From the NCBI GenBank assembly GCA_020025575.1, contig JAHHRW010000023.1, positions 1 to 14,936 on the forward strand: a stretch of DNA of 14,936 bases. The letters run 5' to 3'. This document shows positions 13,334-14,936 of this stretch, piece by piece; the first letter of the stretch is position 1; the number at the start of each line of letters is the position of its first letter. The stretch is from Oscillospiraceae bacterium (GTDB lineage: Bacteria; Bacillota; Clostridia; Oscillospirales; Oscillospiraceae). The notes under the pieces are model-generated. The model was not told the origin of the DNA. It worked only from the letters and a program-made list of their open reading frames with translations, and searched no databases. The translations under genes were made by a program, and so were the position numbers.

Positions 13334-14362
13334 ATGGCAAAGATTATTACCTTTGGCGAGCTGATGCTCCGCCTGCAGCCTTACAACTACGAGCGTTTCG
13401 TTCAGTGTGACCATGTAGAGTTCACCTTCGGCGGCGGTGAAGCCAACGTTGCTGTGTCTCTGGCAAACTACGGCATGGATGCAGCTTTCGTTTCCAAGCT
13501 GCCCACCCACGCCATCGGTCAGGCCGCTGTCAACAGCCTGCGCCGCTATGGTGTAGATACTTCTAAGATTGTCCGCGGCGGCGACCGTGTGGGCATCTAC
13601 TTCAACGAGAAGGGCGCTTCTCAGCGTGGCTCTGTCTGCGTTTATGACCGTGCTCATTCCGCTATTCAGGAAGCTTCCACCAGCGATTTCGACTGGGACA
13701 GCATCTTCGAGGGCGCTGATTGGTTCCATTTCACCGGCATTACTCCCGCACTGGGTGAAAATGTTGTGGAGATCTGCAAGGATGCCTGCAAGGCTGCAAA
13801 GGCTCGTGGCATTAAGATTTCCTGCGACCTCAACTACCGTGGCAAGCTGTGGACCCGTGAGCAGGCTCGTGCTGCTATGACCGAGCTGTGCCAGTACGTG
13901 GATGTGTGCATCTCCAACGAAGAGGATGCAAAGGATGTCTTCGGCATTGAGGCTGAGGCTACTGACATCTACGGCGGCTCCCTGAACCATGAGGGTTACA
14001 AGTCCGTTGCAAAGCAGCTGGCTGACAAGTTCGGCTTTGAGATGGTTGCCATCACCCTGCGTGAGAGCCACTCTGCATTTGACAACGGCTGGAGCGCAAT
14101 GCTCTATAATGTTGCCAAGGACGAGTACTGCTTCTCCAAGAAGTACAACCTGCACATCATCGACCGCGTTGGCGGCGGTGACTCCTTCGGCGGCGGCCTG
14201 ATCTACAGCCTGCTGTCCGGCAAGGATACTCAGGCAGCAGTTGAGTTTGCAGTTGCAGCTTCCGCTCTGAAGCACTCCATCGAGGGCGACTACAACATGG
14301 TTACCGTTGCTGAAGTTGAGAAGCTGGCTGGCGGCGATGGCTCCGGCCGTATTCAGAGATAA
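13334..14362 (+). CDS. kdgK: 2-keto-3-deoxygluconate kinase (PfkB family)
   Basis: A 342-residue ribokinase/PfkB-family sugar kinase predicted to phosphorylate 2-keto-3-deoxygluconate to KDPG (EC 2.7.1.45). The N-terminal IITFGELMLRL and FGGGEANVAVSLA (32-44) form the substrate-binding region. CDLNYRGKLW (164-173) is the conserved DxNxR segment of KDG kinases. The second PfkB signature DRVGGGDSFGGGLIYSLL (277-294) holds the anion hole and catalytic base Asp283. The start follows AAAGAGGA by about nine bases, 27 bases after the aldolase stop. It is the last gene of the operon and is followed by a strong terminator. Another 2-keto-sugar kinase activity is possible in principle, but the neighbours make KDG by far the best substrate. 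Confidence 0.95.
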   Translation: MAKIITFGELMLRLQPYNYERFVQCDHVEFTFGGGEANVAVSLANYGMDAAFVSKLPTHAIGQAAVNSLRRYGVDTSKIVRGGDRVGIYFNEKGASQRGSVCVYDRAHSAIQEASTSDFDWDSIFEGADWFHFTGITPALGENVVEICKDACKAAKARGIKISCDLNYRGKLWTREQARAAMTELCQYVDVCISNEEDAKDVFGIEAEATDIYGGSLNHEGYKSVAKQLADKFGFEMVAITLRESHSAFDNGWSAMLYNVAKDEYCFSKKYNLHIIDRVGGGDSFGGGLIYSLLSGKDTQAAVEFAVAASALKHSIEGDYNMVTVAEVEKLAGGDGSGRIQR

Positions 14363-14404
14363 TCTGATCATTTTTTCCAAGTAATTTCTTTCATTGTGTT
14401 TCGA

Positions 14405-14446
14405 AAAAATACCCAATCCTGAGCTTTTTCAGGATTGGGTATTTTT
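14405..14446 (+). terminator. Intrinsic terminator of the uronate operon
   Basis: AAAAATACCCAATCCTGA (14405-14422) pairs with TCAGGATTGGGTATTTTT (14429-14446), an 18-pair stem around a six-base loop, with the T-run in the 3' arm and more T-rich sequence after it. It ends the five-gene operon about 40 bases after kdgK. Confidence 0.92.
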
Positions 14447-14533
14447 GCTTTTGGAGAAATCGTGAAATTTTGAGCAAAATCAAACTGCACACAGTGTCTT
14501 GAAAATCATTTCTCAAACTGGAAATCTTTTCAC

Positions 14534-14563
14534 AGAATATGCATTGCATTCTTGGACAAGATA
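14534..14563 (+). promoter_or_regulatory. Possible forespore (sigma-G-like) promoter of the SASP gene
   Basis: AGAATA (14534-14539), a 17-base spacer and CAAGATA (14557-14563) partly match the sigma-G pattern (gHATr, 17-18 bases, CATnnTA), with one deviation in the -10. SASP genes are generally under sigma-G, which is why I looked here. The match is modest. Confidence 0.35.
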
Positions 14564-14579
14564 TGAGTGCGGAAAGAAA

Positions 14580-14614
14580 TCGTTTCTCTTGGGAAACGAC
14601 TTCTTCCCAAGAGA
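14580..14614 (+). other. Overlapping alternative hairpins in the SASP leader
   Basis: TCTCTTGGGAA (14585-14595) pairs perfectly with TTCCCAAGAGA (14604-14614), eleven pairs with an eight-base loop, ending about six bases before the ribosome binding site. The left arm can instead fold with itself: TCGTTTC (14580-14586) pairs with GAAACGA (14593-14599). The two folds exclude each other. The role may be message stability or timing of translation in the spore. Confidence 0.6.
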
Positions 14615-14635
14615 TAAGAAAAGGAGAGAAATATT

Positions 14636-14830
14636 ATGAAGAACAACAATCAGATCAACATTCCTGAGGCAAGAGAAGCGATGGACAAGTTCAAGATGCA
14701 GGCTGCAAACGAAGTCGGCGTGAACCTGAGCAATGGCTACAACGGCAACCTGACTTCTCGTGAGGCCGGTTCTGTCGGCGGTCAGATGGTCAAGAAAATG
14801 GTTGAGGCTTACGAGCAGGGTCTGCAGTAA
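14636..14830 (+). CDS. Alpha/beta-type small acid-soluble spore protein
   Basis: A 64-residue alpha/beta-type SASP, a DNA-binding protein that coats and protects the chromosome in dormant spores and is degraded at germination. Family features: EAREAMDKFKMQAANEVGVN (11-30), where the Glu26-Val27 bond is the likely cut site of the germination protease GPR, and the highly conserved C-terminal block NLTSREAGSVGGQMVKKMVE (38-57). Length is typical. The start follows AAGGAG by nine bases. It has its own leader and terminator, so it is a single-gene unit and not part of the uronate operon. It shows that the organism, or its recent ancestor, makes endospores. Confidence 0.96.
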   Translation: MKNNNQINIPEAREAMDKFKMQAANEVGVNLSNGYNGNLTSREAGSVGGQMVKKMVEAYEQGLQ

Positions 14831-14846
14831 TTTTCCCCTGAAAATG

Positions 14847-14877
14847 CCCGGAGGATCTTCCTCCGGGTTTTTTCTTT
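14847..14877 (+). terminator. Intrinsic terminator of the SASP gene
   Basis: CCCGGAGGA (14847-14855) pairs with TCCTCCGGG (14859-14867) around a three-base loop, followed by TTTTTTCTTTT. It is a clear rho-independent terminator 16 bases after the stop codon. Confidence 0.93.
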
Positions 14878-14886
14878 TGGCAACAG

Positions 14887-14918
14887 AAAAGACGCCCTGC
14901 GTTCACAGGGCGCCTTTT
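14887..14918 (-). terminator. Hairpin near the right edge, probable terminator of a leftward gene outside the window
   Basis: CGCCCTG (14893-14899) pairs with CAGGGCG (14906-14912) around a six-base loop, and AAAAG/CTTTT extend the stem past one mismatch. Both sides carry T-runs, so it could act both ways. Because the SASP gene already has its own terminator, a convergent leftward gene starting beyond the right edge is the simplest reason for it. Confidence 0.6.
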
Positions 14919-14936
14919 CGAGCATAAAACGAATAA

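Noticed and set aside
11783..14416. An 877-codon open frame on the minus strand, antisense to the reductase, aldolase and kinase genes.
   Set aside because: It is codon-aligned with all three sense genes, which share one frame because the spacers of 12 and 27 bases are multiples of three. It stays open because those genes avoid TTA, CTA and TCA codons. The translation is low in recognisable motifs, and the sense proteins are unmistakable.
14363..14635. The 273-base gap before the SASP gene, checked for a small RNA or small protein.
   Set aside because: Only the operon terminator, a weak sigma-G-like promoter and the leader hairpins are supported; no start codon with a ribosome binding site leads to a plausible protein.

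Overview
The window comes from a spore-forming, low-to-mid GC Firmicute, most likely a gut Clostridium-type bacterium (Oscillospiraceae/Ruminococcaceae or near). Three things suggest this: strong AGGAGG ribosome binding sites before almost every gene, an alpha/beta-type small acid-soluble spore protein (SASP) at the right end, and a sugar ABC operon with no ATPase of its own. The genus cannot be fixed from this sequence alone.

The window is almost entirely one hexuronate (D-glucuronate type) utilisation locus, built of three modules. Each module has a divergently transcribed AraC-family regulator at its promoter. Module 1 (positions 18-4915) is a leftward ABC importer operon: a lipoprotein substrate-binding protein, two MalF/MalG-type permeases and a tiny two-helix membrane protein. 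It is divergent from AraC regulator 1. Module 2 (5012-8206) is a rightward pair: a GPH-family (MelB/UidB-like) symporter and a cytoplasmic alpha/beta hydrolase resembling cinnamoyl/feruloyl esterases. It is divergent from AraC regulator 2. Module 3 (8265-14362) is AraC regulator 3, divergent from a five-gene catabolic operon: uxaC, uxuA, an SDR-type fructuronate reductase (uxuB role), eda and kdgK. Intrinsic terminators separate the modules where genes converge, and one follows kdgK.

Together the enzymes form a closed pathway: D-glucuronate is isomerised to D-fructuronate (UxaC), reduced to D-mannonate (SDR), dehydrated to 2-keto-3-deoxygluconate (UxuA), phosphorylated (KdgK) and split to pyruvate and glyceraldehyde-3-phosphate (Eda). 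The galacturonate-specific tagaturonate reductase and altronate dehydratase are not in the window. No glycosidase is present either, so release of uronate from a glycan or glucuronide must be encoded elsewhere, unless the esterase-like hydrolase does part of that job. The SASP gene at the right end looks unrelated to uronate metabolism and marks the end of the locus.

The most interesting non-coding observations are: paired, potentially competing RNA hairpins between the binding-protein gene and its permeases; tandem leader hairpins with a U-tract ahead of the binding protein; a repeated TATATTTTTGYGCACT-like element in the AraC-controlled promoter regions; and competing hairpins just upstream of the SASP ribosome binding site. 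I saw no tRNA, rRNA, CRISPR array, insertion sequence or phage gene.
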